Source of the DNA: Cinnamomum chago
Taxonomy: Eukaryota; Streptophyta; Magnoliopsida; Laurales; Lauraceae
Direction of reading: 5' to 3'
Assembly: GCA_038049695.1 (NCBI GenBank)
Contig: CP142458.1
Location: forward strand, 60,421,501-60,485,500
DNA: 64,000 bases
Shown: positions 46,174 through 56,635 of the stretch, piece after piece
Numbering within the stretch: position 1 is the stretch's first letter
Layout of the letters: the number at the start of each line of letters is the position of its first letter
Notes under the pieces: model-generated
Databases searched by the model: none
What the model was told of the DNA's origin: nothing
The model's input: only the letters and a program-made list of their open reading frames with translations
Position numbers and translations under genes: made by a program

Positions 46174-49035
46174 ATGGGGATTTTCACCCATTGGATAGAT
46201 TCCCCGTCAGGCCTGGCTAACCTTAGGAGAGTTTACATGATCCCGGACGAGGTCCGGATCATGGCAGCCGACCCTTCTGTTTATGCTTTCCGCAACGGCT
46301 GGATGCCGTTCCCTCTGATAGCCGTCATCGAGGGTGGGGTCAGATTCCCCGTGCACCCTCTTCTTAGGTCTTGTTTGGAGACCTGGAACCTCAGCCCCTG
46401 CCAGCTAATGCCCAATGGGTATAAAATAATCATGGGCGTCGCCGAGCTGAATAGGATTCTAGACATCAGTCTCGGCGTCCATGATATAGAGGATATATAT
46501 GACCTCTGCAAGACCAGGGACGGGGTCACCTATTACCTTCGCGTCAAGGCGAAGTGCCAACCCCTCGTCACGGCGCTGGAGGACTCCAATAAATACGCCG
46601 GAGATGACCGTCTGCTCGTCTCGGGAAACTGGGAGTTCGGCGAGACCGAGACCGAAGTAGCTAGGAGGGTCCGAGTCCCTCGACGCTTCGGGACTCCACC
46701 GAGTAAAGACCTAACCCCTTTGGGTTTCGGATTTTCCCTTTCCCCCCTTTTTTTTTTTTTTGTTTTATTTCTGCTGCCGAATTCTAACTCAGCTGTTTTT
46801 CGCAGGCCTTTCTCAGCGCAAGCGTGAAGCCCAGCTGAACGGCTGGAGAAGGCACTCACCTTGGCTGAGCAAGGTGTACTGCTACCACGGCCACCACACA
46901 AGAGCTGCCTACTCTCTTCTGAAGTACGAGCCGAGATACGTGTCTTACACACGGAAATCCGGCAACCCGGAGAGATTCGCCCCCGATCCAGCAGAAACCA
47001 GCGGGACCGTCACGGTTGCGGAAGCGTCCGCAACGTTGGCCGTGGTCACGGGCATCCCGCTAAGGGAAATTGAAGAATATACCTCCGGAGCCGAGGTAGA
47101 CTCTCCGACAAGGGAAGTTGAGAACTATACTTCCGGTGCCGAGGCCGAAGTCGACGATATGGAGAGGCGCAGGCCCGCGTTTCAGCCAAAGAGTCTGGCG
47201 AACGCCGTCCTCGGAGGCGGTAGAAAGGTTGCCGCAACCCGCACTGCCTCGCCCTCCTTCGGGACCATCGTCCCTGCTAGAATTGAGGCCCGACCTTCCC
47301 CAGTCTCGGAAAGCGAGAGGCCGAGGAAAAAGGCGAAGGGGAAGGAGCCGGAGCGGGAGGAGCGACCACGGCAAAGTTCCCCACGAGCTGCGAGGGAAAC
47401 GGCAGTGGACATGGTGCCCACCCCATGTCTCAGCGCAAGCGTGAAGCCCAGCTGAACGGCTGGAGAAGGCACTCACCTTGGCTGAGCAAGGTGTACTGCT
47501 ACCACGGCCACCACACAAGAGCTGCCTACTCTCTTCTGAAGTACGAGCCGAGATACGTGTCTTACACACGGAAATCCGGCAACCCGGAGAGATTCGCCCC
47601 CGATCCAGCAGAAACCAGCGGGACCGTCACGGTTGCGGAAGCGTCCGCAACGTTGGCCGTGGTCACGGGCATCCCGCTAAGGGAAATTGAAGAATATACC
47701 TCCGGAGCCGAGGTAGACTCTCCGACAAGGGAAGTTGAGAACTATACTTCCGGTGCCGAGGCCGAAGTCGACGATATGGAGAGGCGCAGGCCCGCGTTTC
47801 AGCCAAAGAGTCTGGCGAACGCCGTCCTCGGAGGCGGTAGAAAGGTTGCCGCAACCCGCACTGCCTCGCCCTCCTTCGGGACCATCGTCCCTGCTAGAAT
47901 TGAGGCCCGACCTTCCCCAGTCTCGGAAAGCGAGAGGCCGAGGAAAAAGGCGAAGGGGAAGGAGCCGGAGCGGGAGGAGCGACCACGGCAAAGTTCCCCA
48001 CGAGCTGCGAGGGAAACGGCAGTGGACATGGTGCCCACCCCGGCAGTTCCTCTGGCGGAGAGTCGCTCCGAGCCCCAGGCGGCAACGTCCCCGGGTGCTG
48101 AGCCGGCCGAGTTCAGGCCGGACATGGAGCTGAGGAAGGGGAGGCCCCTAAATGCTGGGGATAGACTGGTGGGGAGCCCGGATGTCATCGCGGCGCTCAG
48201 CCGAGCCTGTGCGCTCCCCAGGGACATGGAGAGGCACAGGTCGGAAGGCACCCCCCTGCTGCTTATGAGGACCATACAGCACTCCCTCGCTGTAAGTGCC
48301 CGACTTTCCTGGTCACAGGTGTTTCTATCTTTAAATATTTCTTGCTTTCATGCTGAGCTTCTTTTGTTTGATCCGCTGCAGGCTGTCCAAAGGCTCCAGA
48401 TAGTCGCGGACAGGATAGCGGAGGAGGACAGTCGGTTGGCTCGCCTGGCAAAGGAAAAGCAGAAAGCCGAATCCGAACTGCGAGCGGCCAAGGAGGAGCT
48501 GAAGGCGGAGGCGGCCAAGACTGCGGAGCTCAAGGCTCAGTCAGATATGATGGCCAGCGACCTCTGCAAAGCAAGGTCAGAGGGCTTCGAATGGCAAACG
48601 AAGCTCCAGGCAGAGGAGAAGAGTTCGGCGGGGTTCAAGGCCGAGCTGGAGCTGGAAAGGAAGGCGAAGGAGGAACTCCTTGCATCGAAGGAGGAACTCC
48701 TTGCATCGAAACAAGCTGAGGTCGATGCCGCCTTCCTGGAGGGGACTGAGGAAGCTGCGAAGATTTACGTTGATCAAATCACGGCGCTCAGCCCGAAGCT
48801 GTACCGGCTCGGCTGCAAGGCCGTGTTGAAGAAGATGGGGGTTCCTGCAGATGATCCGATACATCAGAGTCTCCCCGAGCTCGGAGAGGAGCCCCTAGAT
48901 GAGGCCCTGGCCGAGACCCCTGCCACCCCGGCCGAAGTCCCTTCCGAGCCAACGCCTGACCCCGTTGAAGAAGCTCCTCAAGCCGAGGCCGCCGTGGTCG
49001 TCATCGAGGACCTAGAAGCAGAGCCATCGACTTAA
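46174..49035 (+). pseudogene. Antisense extra ORF of the Tat element (Transposase_28-like), split by a duplication
   Basis: It lies between pol and the 3' LTR, opposite to gag-pol. Exon 1 (46174-46702) resembles the plant 'putative gypsy-type transposon' domain (VYMIPDEVRI.., GGVRFPVHPLLRSCLETWNLSP, LMPNGYKIIMGVAELN). Intron 46703-46805 joins to exon 2 in phase (TPPSLSQRKREAQ). A 90-bp intron (48292-48381) precedes a long coiled coil (48382-48860) and an acidic Pro/Glu-rich tail. Exon 2 contains a 614-bp segment twice, joined by ATG. After copy 1 the frame runs off to a stop at 47453-47455, while copy 2 has an open frame starting at that ATG (47425) to 49035. Function of such ORFs is unknown. 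Removing one copy plus the 3 nt would restore a single frame. Confidence 0.8.
46811..48041. repeat. 614-bp tandem duplication with 3-bp filler
   Basis: Copy 1 (46811-47424) and copy 2 (47428-48041) appear identical: translations of the matching frames in both copies are the same residue for residue. They are separated by ATG (47425-47427). The period of 617 is not a multiple of three. Identity suggests a duplication as recent as the element itself, or an assembly error. Confidence 0.93.
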
Positions 49036-49309
49036 CTTCCTCTTTTTTCTTTTCTTTATAAAATGTAGTCTTTGTTTCAAACTGTCTCGATGTAAATCAA
49101 TGCTATCAATGAAAGACTCTTTCTCATATTTTTCTCCTGTGTGGTGTGGCTTTTACTTGCTTTCCTTTGTACGCTTTCCGTGAGTGTTGTGAATTTGGGT
49201 GTGACTTCGGACCAGAGTAGACCGACCTGATCAGGGTTCTCTGCGAGCGCTGACCCTTTGGAAGCCCCATGTATTTCGGCGAAACCAGATTTCCGTGTTG
49301 GAAAACTGG

Positions 49310-49850
49310 TGCCGTTTCGGCTGGTCTAGGTGGCTGAGTACCAGCCTTAGACATGGGCTGTTTCGGAAACTCGTCTAGGTGGCTGAGTGCCAGCCTGAGA
49401 CATGGTCCGTTTCGGCAACTCATCTAGGAGGCTGAGTGCCAACCTTAGATATGAGCCGTGACGGAAACTCATCTAGGTGGCTGAGTGCCGACCTTAGACA
49501 TGGTCCGTTTCGGCAGCTCGTCTAGGTGGCTGAGTGCCAACCTTAGACATGGGCCGTTTCGGCAACTCATCTAGGTGGCTGAGCGCCAACCTTAGATATG
49601 GGCCGTGGCGGATACTCGTCTAGGTGGCTGAGTGCCGGCCTTAGACATGGTCCGTTTCGGCAGCTCGTCTAGGTGGCTGAGTGCCAACCTTAGACATGGG
49701 CCGTTTCGGCGACTCATCTAGGTGGCTGAGTGCCAACCTTAGATATGGGCCGTTTCGGCAACTCATCTAGGTGGCTGAGTGCCAACCTTAGATATGGGCC
49801 GTGGCGGATACTCGTCTAGGTGGCTGAGTGCCGGCCTTAGACGGTCTTCC
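49310..49850. repeat. Tandem array, 11 units of 49 bp
   Basis: The motif CTAGG(T/A)GGCTGAG recurs at 49326, 49375, 49424, 49473, 49522, 49571, 49620, 49669, 49718, 49767 and 49816, exactly every 49 bp. Units alternate between variant types (..CATGGTCCGTTTCGGCAGC.. and ..ATATGGGCCG..), hinting at higher-order duplication. It lies just downstream of pol in the 3' untranslated part of the element, where Tat/Ogre elements often carry variable tandem repeats. Confidence 0.95.
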
Positions 49851-49947
49851 AACTTCGCACCATTGTCACTGTCAGGATGCCAGATTGCTACAAATTGTGG
49901 AGAACTGTAGTTTCATTGAATCCAGAAGCGTTGTACAAGTACAAAGA

Positions 49948-52900
49948 CTAAAAATAGAATTTTTTGAGGTGTGAGGCGTTCCATGGTCTCGGTAGCGGAC
50001 GTCCCTCCATGTCTTCGAGCCGATAAGCCGACCGTCCAGCAATGGAAGTGACCTTAAACGGACCATGCCAATTCGGCGCTAGCTTCCCTTGATTCGGATC
50101 CCTGTCGGCTGGGAGCGCTTTCTTGAGAACCAGTTCCCCCACGCAGAACTTCCTTTCTCTGACGTTCTGGTTATAGCCCCTGGCTAGCCGCTGCTGGTAG
50201 ACGGCCAGTCTGACTGCCGCCGCTTCTCTTCTTTCGTCTGCCAAATCCAGTTCCCTGGCCAAGTTAGTCTCGTTCTGTCCTTGGTCAAAGAGTTCGGACC
50301 TCAGAGTGGGGAGGCCGATCTCCAAAGGGATGACCGCTTCCATCCCGTAGGCGAGCGAGAAGGGGGTAGCCGAAGTGGAACGCCTTGGAGTGGTCCTGTA
50401 AGCCCACAGGACGCTCGGCAGTTCTTCCACCCATCTCCCCTTCGCTTGGTCCAGCCGCTTCTTGAGCCCATCGAGGATCACCTTGTTGGAGATCTCGGCC
50501 TGGCCGTTACTCTGTGGGTAAGCTGGCGTGGAGTAATGGTTTCGGATGCCGAGATCCTGGCAGAAGGTCTTGAAGAGTTTAGAGTCGAACTGAGTTCCGT
50601 TGTCCGAAACCAGCGCTCTGGGAATGCCAAACCTTGTAACGACATTCTTCCACACAAAATTCTTGGAGTCTCGCTCTGTGATGGATGAAAGTGGCTCTGC
50701 TTCGATCCATTTGGTGAAGTAATCTGTCGCCACAATAAGCCATCTCTTGTTCCCTGGGGTTCGGTGGAGCGGGCCCACTATATCGAGCCCCCACTGGGCG
50801 AATGGCCACGGGCTAGAGAGCGGGCTGAGATCCTGCGCGGGCTGATGGAGAGAGTGTGAGAACTTCTGGCACTTCTCGCACTTCTTCGCATATACCTGCG
50901 CATCTTTCTGCATATACGGCCACCAGTAACCCTGGCTGATGGCTCGGTAAGATAGGGATCTTCCTCCGATATGGCTCCCGCAGATTCCTTCGTGCATCTC
51001 GAAAAGGAGGTCCTCGACCTTACTTGGATGGACGCACTGGAGGTACGGTCCCGAGAACGATTTCCTGTAGAGCTTGACTTCGGGAGATAGCCAAAACCGA
51101 GCTGCCTTGAGTCTGACCCGGTGGGCCTCACCACTGTCCTCGGGAAGCCTGTCGTCCTTCAGGTAGGTGATAATAGGGTCCATCCAGCTCGGACCGAGAC
51201 CGATGCATAACACTTCCCGAGGTGAACAGAGCTCAATGCTGGGCGCAGCTAGCGATCCGACTTCGACGCTCCTCTTTTTCCCTGCCTCAACAGCACTGGC
51301 CAGGTTAGCCAAGGCGTCTGCGTGAGAGTTCGCTTCTCTGCCGATCTGCCTGACTTCGGCCGACTGAAATTGTGCCAGCAGCTTCTTAGCCAGGGCCAAG
51401 TACGCGGCCATCCGGTCGTCGCGAGCCTGGTAGTTCCCAGTCAGCTGGTTTGTCACCAACTGTGAATCACTGAAGACCACCAGCTGTTGAGCTCCGAGGA
51501 TATTGGCACTGTTAAGTCCGGCTAAAAGGGCTTCGTACTCAGCTTCATTGTTTGACGCCTTGAAGTCCAGGGTCAGAGCCTGCTCGATGACCAGTCCTTC
51601 TGGCGATTGGAGAACAACTCCTGCTCCGGCTCTTCTCGAGGTGGAAGATCCGTCGACGAAGATTTTCCAAACTGGGGTCTCGGCTTGAGATGGTGATTGT
51701 TCAGAACTCGTGGGAGCCCCACGCTCCTCGCCCCCCAGTTCGGTGCCGAGCTGGGTTGGTGCCGAACTTGAATCAAACTCGGCGAGGAAATCTGCCAGAA
51801 CCTGGGCTTTTATTGCTGTCCGTGGCTGATACTGAATCTCATACTGCCCTAGTTCGACAGCCCATCGGGAGATTCTTCCTGAAAAGTCAGCCTTCTTGAA
51901 AACAGATTGGAGTGGGTGCTCCGTAACAACCGCAATAGAATGGGTTTGAAAGTAATGGGAGAGCTTTCGCGAGGCGCTAACGAGCGCCAAGGCGAGCTTC
52001 TCCAGAGGCAGATACCTGGTCTCGGCATCAATAAGGGTCTTGCTCGTATAATATACCGGTTTCTGAACCTTGTCCTCTTCTCGGATGAGGACCGAGCTGA
52101 CCGCATGATCCGAGACCGCTAAGTATAAATACAGGGTCTCCTCGTGGGTCGGGGTTGACAACAACGGTGGTGATGAAAGGTAAGCCTTGAGCTGCTGCAA
52201 GGCGTGGTCACATTCTGGGGTCCATTGGAATTTAGAATTTTTTCTAAGAAGATGAAAGAAAGGTCGGCACTTATCTGAAGATTTGCTGATGAAGCGATTC
52301 AGTGCCGCGGCCATTCCTGTAAGCTTCTGGACCTCCTTGACCGAAGTTGGACTCTGCACTCTGAGGATAGCTGAGATCTGATCTGGGTCTGCCTCAATGC
52401 CTCTGCGTGTAACCAAGCTGCCCAAAAACTTGCCGGAACCAACACCGAAGGCGCACTTCGAGGCGTTAAGCTTCAGCCGGAACTTCTTTAGAGTGGCGAA
52501 GATCTCGGCCAAGTCTGACAGATGATCCCGCGCCTGCTTGGACTTGACCACCATGTCATCGATGTAAACCTCCACGGTTTTGCCGAGCTGATCGTGAAAC
52601 ATATTGGTGACAAGTCTCTGGTAGGTGGCCCCTGCATTCTTCAGCCCAAACGGCATCACCTTATAACAGTAGGTTCCCCTGGGCGTGATAAAAGCTGTTT
52701 TCTCTTCGTCTGGCCCAAATAGTGGGATCTGATGATAGCCGCGGTAGGCGTCGAGGAAGCTCATTCTGTCGTGCCCGGCCGTGGCGTCGATCAACTGGTC
52801 AATCTTCGGGAGGGGAAAGCTGTCCTTGGGACAGGCTTTGTTGAGGTCGGTAAAGTCGACGCACACCCTCCACTTGCCAGTCTTCTTCCTGACGACCACC

Positions 52901-55857
52901 GGATTGGCTAACCATTTCGGGTATTGAACCTCCCTGATAGCTCCGGCCTCAAGCAGCTTATCCACTTCCTCGACGACGGCTTCGGTCTGCGGGACCCCAG
53001 TTCTCCGTGCCTTCTGCATCACAGGTTTGTGGTTAGGGTCAACATTTAGTTTGTGACACATTACCTCGGGGTCGACGCCAGGCATCTCCTGAGGCGTCCA
53101 GGCGAAGGCATCTCTGTTCTGCATCAGGAACTGGGCCAGTTCGGACCTTTCCGGCTCTCCAAGCTGGCTGCCGAGTAGAAAGAACCGATCCGGGTCCTTC
53201 TGGTCGATCCGGACTTCGGCCAATTCCTCGACGCTCTTCCTGCCCGGATCTTGGCCGAGCTCATCCAGCCCCTGCTCCAGGTTCTTCTCCATCTCGGCCA
53301 CATTGACCTCCTTGGGCTCTTGCTCCCCAGGTACCACAGCTGTCAAGCACAGCTTAGCCGCCTGCTGATCTCCTCTTACCGTGATAATCTCAATTCGGCC
53401 GCTCTTTCCCTCCCATGGAAATTTCAGCTTCTGATGGAGGGTGGAAGGGACTGCTTCCAGGCTGTGGAGCCAAGACCTGCCCATTATAGCATTGTAGGGA
53501 GAGGGTGCGTCGATCACCATGAAGGTTGCCATGACAGACGCGCCACCGACCTCGACCTTGAATGTCACTTTCCCCTTAGGATAGACTGGTTTGGCGCTGA
53601 AGCCGATAAGGGGAATTCGAGCCTCCTGCAGATCTTTCTCTGTCAGTCCCATCCTTCGAAAGCTGTCGAAATAGAGGACCTCGGAAGAACTACCGGGGTC
53701 AACAAGGACTTTCTTCACAGTACAATTCTTCACGCCCTGCTTAGAGCAATCGAACTTCAGAGTCACGATCAGGGGGTCGTTGTGGGGGAGCTGCACCCCT
53801 TCTAGATCTGCATCAGTAAACCTGATCTCGGGACGCTCCCTCCGAGCCCTTTTCGGTGCTGAACCGAGTTCGGCGGCCATGACATGTTTGCCGTGAGAGG
53901 CTTTCCTGGCTTCGGCACGTGCTTGGTTACTCCCCTTGGGCGGGGGTGCCAGATGGATAACGTCAATTATCTTCTCTGTCCCGTCGCTGTCGTGACCCCC
54001 TTCGTCTCGGCGCGGGGCTCGGGTGTCGGCCCTGGTTTCTCTCCTGACAAACTCTTGCAGGTGTCCATCCTGGACAAGCTTCTCTAAATGCGACCGCAGT
54101 ATCCTGCAATCTTCAGTCTTATGGCCGCCCTCCTTGTGATAGGAACAGAACTTCGTCTGATCTCGTTTAGAAGGGTCGCCTTGCATGGGCTCTGGCCAGC
54201 TGAAGTACGGCCTGCTCTTGATCTTATACATGATTTTGTGGATTGGCATCTTGAAGACCGTGTTGACCGCCTGGAATGCGTCCTCTGTCAGCCTGGGTCG
54301 CTTGTTTCTTTCCGAGACGAACGCATGAGGCCTTGCCGAGCTGGTGGGCGCCCAACGCCTGTTTGGCTCATCTCTCCGCCGCTCCTCTCTCCGAGGTTCA
54401 CTCCTCCGAGACGGTCCCCCGTCTTGCCTGGATGTCCTCCCACCCCGGTCCTTCAGCGCGGTTCCATGGTTTTCCCGAGCGCGGATCTGGTCATCTTCTT
54501 GGGCAATGTACCGGTTGGCGATGGACATGAGCGCTGCTATGGAAGACACCGGGTTCCTAGCCAAGTCCTTGCGGAGATCGCTGTCTGGCAGCAAGGCATT
54601 CTGGAATGCGAAGACGGCAACCTCGTCCTTGGAGCTCTCTATCTGACTGTAGACCGCCCAGAACCGCTTGGCGAACTGGGTGACGTTCTCTCCTTGCTTC
54701 ATCTTCAAGGCCATGATGTCTGCATCTGTCTTCGGAAGGACTCTGTAGGCCTGGAACTTCTTCAAGAAGGACTGCTGGAGCTGCTGCCAGCTCGAAATGG
54801 CCCCCTCCGGTAGTGCACAGAACCACTTCAGGGGGAGGTCACCCAGACTGGAAGAAAAAACCCTACAGTTCAGGTGACCCTCATCTCCCCAGACAGACAT
54901 CCTCTGGGAGAAGTGCCTGAGATGCGTAGCTGGATCCGAGACCCCATCATAGGTGACGAATCTTGGTACGGTGAACTTCTTGGGTAAGGGGTACCTCCTG
55001 ATGTCTTGGGAGAAAGGAGACGCACCGAGATCAACGGGGTTACAGCAAGCATCCTTTTGGTCTCGGCCGAAGCCGGCTACCTCCAGGTTGCGCTGGACCG
55101 TTTCCCTTATGTGTGCGTCCAGCCATTCCTGGTCTCGGTACATGTTCTCCGGAATGGTTTCGGACGCCTTCCTGGAATAGCTACGGCTGGCGCTTGAGCC
55201 TTCATCTCGGGTTCGGTCGTCCCCTTTCTTGTTCCTGTTCAAGTGGTCCCTCAGATCCTCCTTTGAGGAAGAGATGCGCGTAACACGAGTAACCCTCTCC
55301 TCATGTTGTCGCTGGGATCGCTCCTGACGAGTCCGCTGCTGCTGGGACTGCTCCTGACGAGTCCGCTGCTGCTGTCGAGACCGTTGCTGCTGTGACTGCT
55401 CCCTACGAGTCCGCTGCTGCTGCCTTGCTGAGCCCGCAGCTTTCTCCAGCTGCTGCTGGAGCTGGCGGATTAGAGCATCCTTTTCCCTGAGGGCCTCGTT
55501 CTGTGCCTTAATCTCCCGAAGGGTGGAGTTCAAGCTGTCGCCAGGGTTGTAGTCATCATCCTCTTCATCCTCAACGTCTTCGACGTGTCCTTCCTGACCT
55601 GAAGGGCGTGGTCCATCGACCACTGGGGACTTATCCCGCTGGTCTCGCCCTGTCAGGAGACCTGCAGGCTGCTGGGCGTCTCCCCTCCCGGGAGCGGACT
55701 CTGTACGGAGGTCACGCTGCTGGACGTTGATCCGGATGAGAGCGCGTTCAGCATCGTCCTCTGCGACTACTTGCTTCCCAGCCCTCTGCTGGTCAGGGGG
55801 CGGTCCTGCATGCTTTGTCTTGGAAGTCTCTCCGCTTTTCGCAGTTCTCCTCGTCAT
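49948..55857 (-). CDS. Gag-pol polyprotein of the Tat/Retand element (1969 aa)
   Basis: A single open frame starts at an ATG about 40 nt after the primer-binding site. Order: N-terminal region with an acidic patch and a Gln/Arg-rich repeated stretch (residues about 100-190, QQQRTRQEQS-type units); gag core (RYPLPKKFTVPRFVTYDG..GDLPLKWFCALP); protease (VLVDPGSSSEVLYFDSF); reverse transcriptase (WRVCVDFTDLNKACPKD, YIDDMVVKS); RNase H (YYTSKTLIDAETRYLPLEKL); a second RNase H of the archaeal-like type (WKIFVDGSSTSRRAGAGVVL, NNEAEYEALLAGL) typical of Tat elements; integrase (zinc part HEGICGSHIGGR..CEKCQKF; core GLDIVGPL, LVSDNGTQFDS, PQSNGQAEISNK); C-terminus ..WNASHLKKFYF without a chromodomain. 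I see no stop or lost catalytic residue. It is likely competent. Confidence 0.95.
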   Translation of the reverse strand: MTRRTAKSGETSKTKHAGPPPDQQRAGKQVVAEDDAERALIRINVQQRDLRTESAPGRGDAQQPAGLLTGRDQRDKSPVVDGPRPSGQEGHVEDVEDEEDDDYNPGDSLNSTLREIKAQNEALREKDALIRQLQQQLEKAAGSARQQQRTRREQSQQQRSRQQQRTRQEQSQQQRTRQERSQRQHEERVTRVTRISSSKEDLRDHLNRNKKGDDRTRDEGSSASRSYSRKASETIPENMYRDQEWLDAHIRETVQRNLEVAGFGRDQKDACCNPVDLGASPFSQDIRRYPLPKKFTVPRFVTYDGVSDPATHLRHFSQRMSVWGDEGHLNCRVFSSSLGDLPLKWFCALPEGAISSWQQLQQSFLKKFQAYRVLPKTDADIMALKMKQGENVTQFAKRFWAVYSQIESSKDEVAVFAFQNALLPDSDLRKDLARNPVSSIAALMSIANRYIAQEDDQIRARENHGTALKDRGGRTSRQDGGPSRRSEPRREERRRDEPNRRWAPTSSARPHAFVSERNKRPRLTEDAFQAVNTVFKMPIHKIMYKIKSRPYFSWPEPMQGDPSKRDQTKFCSYHKEGGHKTEDCRILRSHLEKLVQDGHLQEFVRRETRADTRAPRRDEGGHDSDGTEKIIDVIHLAPPPKGSNQARAEARKASHGKHVMAAELGSAPKRARRERPEIRFTDADLEGVQLPHNDPLIVTLKFDCSKQGVKNCTVKKVLVDPGSSSEVLYFDSFRRMGLTEKDLQEARIPLIGFSAKPVYPKGKVTFKVEVGGASVMATFMVIDAPSPYNAIMGRSWLHSLEAVPSTLHQKLKFPWEGKSGRIEIITVRGDQQAAKLCLTAVVPGEQEPKEVNVAEMEKNLEQGLDELGQDPGRKSVEELAEVRIDQKDPDRFFLLGSQLGEPERSELAQFLMQNRDAFAWTPQEMPGVDPEVMCHKLNVDPNHKPVMQKARRTGVPQTEAVVEEVDKLLEAGAIREVQYPKWLANPVVVRKKTGKWRVCVDFTDLNKACPKDSFPLPKIDQLIDATAGHDRMSFLDAYRGYHQIPLFGPDEEKTAFITPRGTYCYKVMPFGLKNAGATYQRLVTNMFHDQLGKTVEVYIDDMVVKSKQARDHLSDLAEIFATLKKFRLKLNASKCAFGVGSGKFLGSLVTRRGIEADPDQISAILRVQSPTSVKEVQKLTGMAAALNRFISKSSDKCRPFFHLLRKNSKFQWTPECDHALQQLKAYLSSPPLLSTPTHEETLYLYLAVSDHAVSSVLIREEDKVQKPVYYTSKTLIDAETRYLPLEKLALALVSASRKLSHYFQTHSIAVVTEHPLQSVFKKADFSGRISRWAVELGQYEIQYQPRTAIKAQVLADFLAEFDSSSAPTQLGTELGGEERGAPTSSEQSPSQAETPVWKIFVDGSSTSRRAGAGVVLQSPEGLVIEQALTLDFKASNNEAEYEALLAGLNSANILGAQQLVVFSDSQLVTNQLTGNYQARDDRMAAYLALAKKLLAQFQSAEVRQIGREANSHADALANLASAVEAGKKRSVEVGSLAAPSIELCSPREVLCIGLGPSWMDPIITYLKDDRLPEDSGEAHRVRLKAARFWLSPEVKLYRKSFSGPYLQCVHPSKVEDLLFEMHEGICGSHIGGRSLSYRAISQGYWWPYMQKDAQVYAKKCEKCQKFSHSLHQPAQDLSPLSSPWPFAQWGLDIVGPLHRTPGNKRWLIVATDYFTKWIEAEPLSSITERDSKNFVWKNVVTRFGIPRALVSDNGTQFDSKLFKTFCQDLGIRNHYSTPAYPQSNGQAEISNKVILDGLKKRLDQAKGRWVEELPSVLWAYRTTPRRSTSATPFSLAYGMEAVIPLEIGLPTLRSELFDQGQNETNLARELDLADERREAAAVRLAVYQQRLARGYNQNVRERKFCVGELVLKKALPADRDPNQGKLAPNWHGPFKVTSIAGRSAYRLEDMEGRPLPRPWNASHLKKFYF

Positions 55858-55897
55858 GGTATTTAGGAATAGGAATAGGAAAGATTATAGAAATCGT

Positions 55898-55915
55898 TTC
55901 CCACAGACGGCGCCA
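55898..55915 (-). other. Primer-binding site of the Gypsy element
   Basis: The minus strand reads TGGCGCCGTCTGTGGGAA two bases after the 5' LTR end, the form common in Athila/Tat elements. Confidence 0.9.
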
Positions 55916-55917
55916 AT

Positions 55918-56635
55918 TGTAAGTGCAGAAATAATAATACTCACAAGATCAGGATGCCTCTTAGGACTTATTCAATGCATGGAGGAGATAGCTGCGACGA
56001 CCTGAGCCTGAAAGAGGAGAAAGACAAAGGTCAGAGGACCCTGGCTCTGGGCAGCGCAGGGCTCTCCGATGCTTAAGTCAGCAATGGATCGGAGAAGAAG
56101 AAGAAGAGGAAGAAGAAAGACTGGGTGTTTTTGTGAGAGTGCTTACCCCTTGCTCCCTTTGGCTCGTGCCTTATATATGGGACAGTCTTGGGTGAATGCC
56201 AGTGGGCTTGGTGATGTGACCTGGGTCACATCAGCCCACAAAGCCATTAATGAAGGTCCATCATAGCCCATACTGCATTTAATGTGGGTCCGATCAGCCC
56301 ACAATGCATTTAATGTCAGTCACATTGGGCCTGATCCTGCCCTGATCTGGTGGTGGCTGAAGTCCCATCAGATCCCTTCCTTGGGCTTTGCCACGATAGG
56401 GCCGCGGCTATCAGCTGCAAGCGCAATTCCGCATTGCCGAGCTTGCATTGCCGAGACTGAACGATATGCGCGGCCGAACTGAATTCTGTTTGGCCGAGAC
56501 CAGCACGTAGTGCCGAGACCGAAGTAGATCGGATCGTAGCCGAGATCAAGGGACGTGGTCCCCTAAACAGTAGCTAACCGAGCACACCCTAGCCGAGACC
56601 AAGAGAAACTAGTTCACGGAATGGGCCCCCACACA
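55918..56635 (-). repeat. 5' LTR of the Gypsy element (718 bp)
   Basis: It pairs with 44828-45545. On the minus strand it supplies the promoter for gag-pol. Being at the 3' side of the receptor-kinase coding strand, it is opposed to kinase transcription. Confidence 0.95.

Larger units (their letters stand above)
44828..56635 (-). mobile_element. Complete Tat/Retand-type Ty3/Gypsy retrotransposon
   Basis: This 11,808-bp element has two 718-bp LTRs, perfect 5-bp target duplications, a TGGCGCC-type primer-binding site, one open gag-pol frame on the minus strand, a second RNase H, a 49-bp tandem array and an antisense extra ORF between pol and the 3' LTR. The second RNase H and the extra ORF place it in the Tat lineage. 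LTR comparison showed one difference (C at 45376, T at 56466). It is inserted in the LRR coding region of the receptor kinase. 45557-46173 and 49036-49310 hold no recognised gene. Confidence 0.95.

Noticed and set aside
46533-48275. Minus-strand frames opposite the antisense extra ORF
   Set aside because: They are shadows of the GC-rich plus-strand coding sequence, duplicated with the 614-bp repeat.
53251-54813. Plus-strand frames of up to 241 codons opposite gag-pol
   Set aside because: They are mirror frames of a high-GC gag-pol coding region; no domain is visible.
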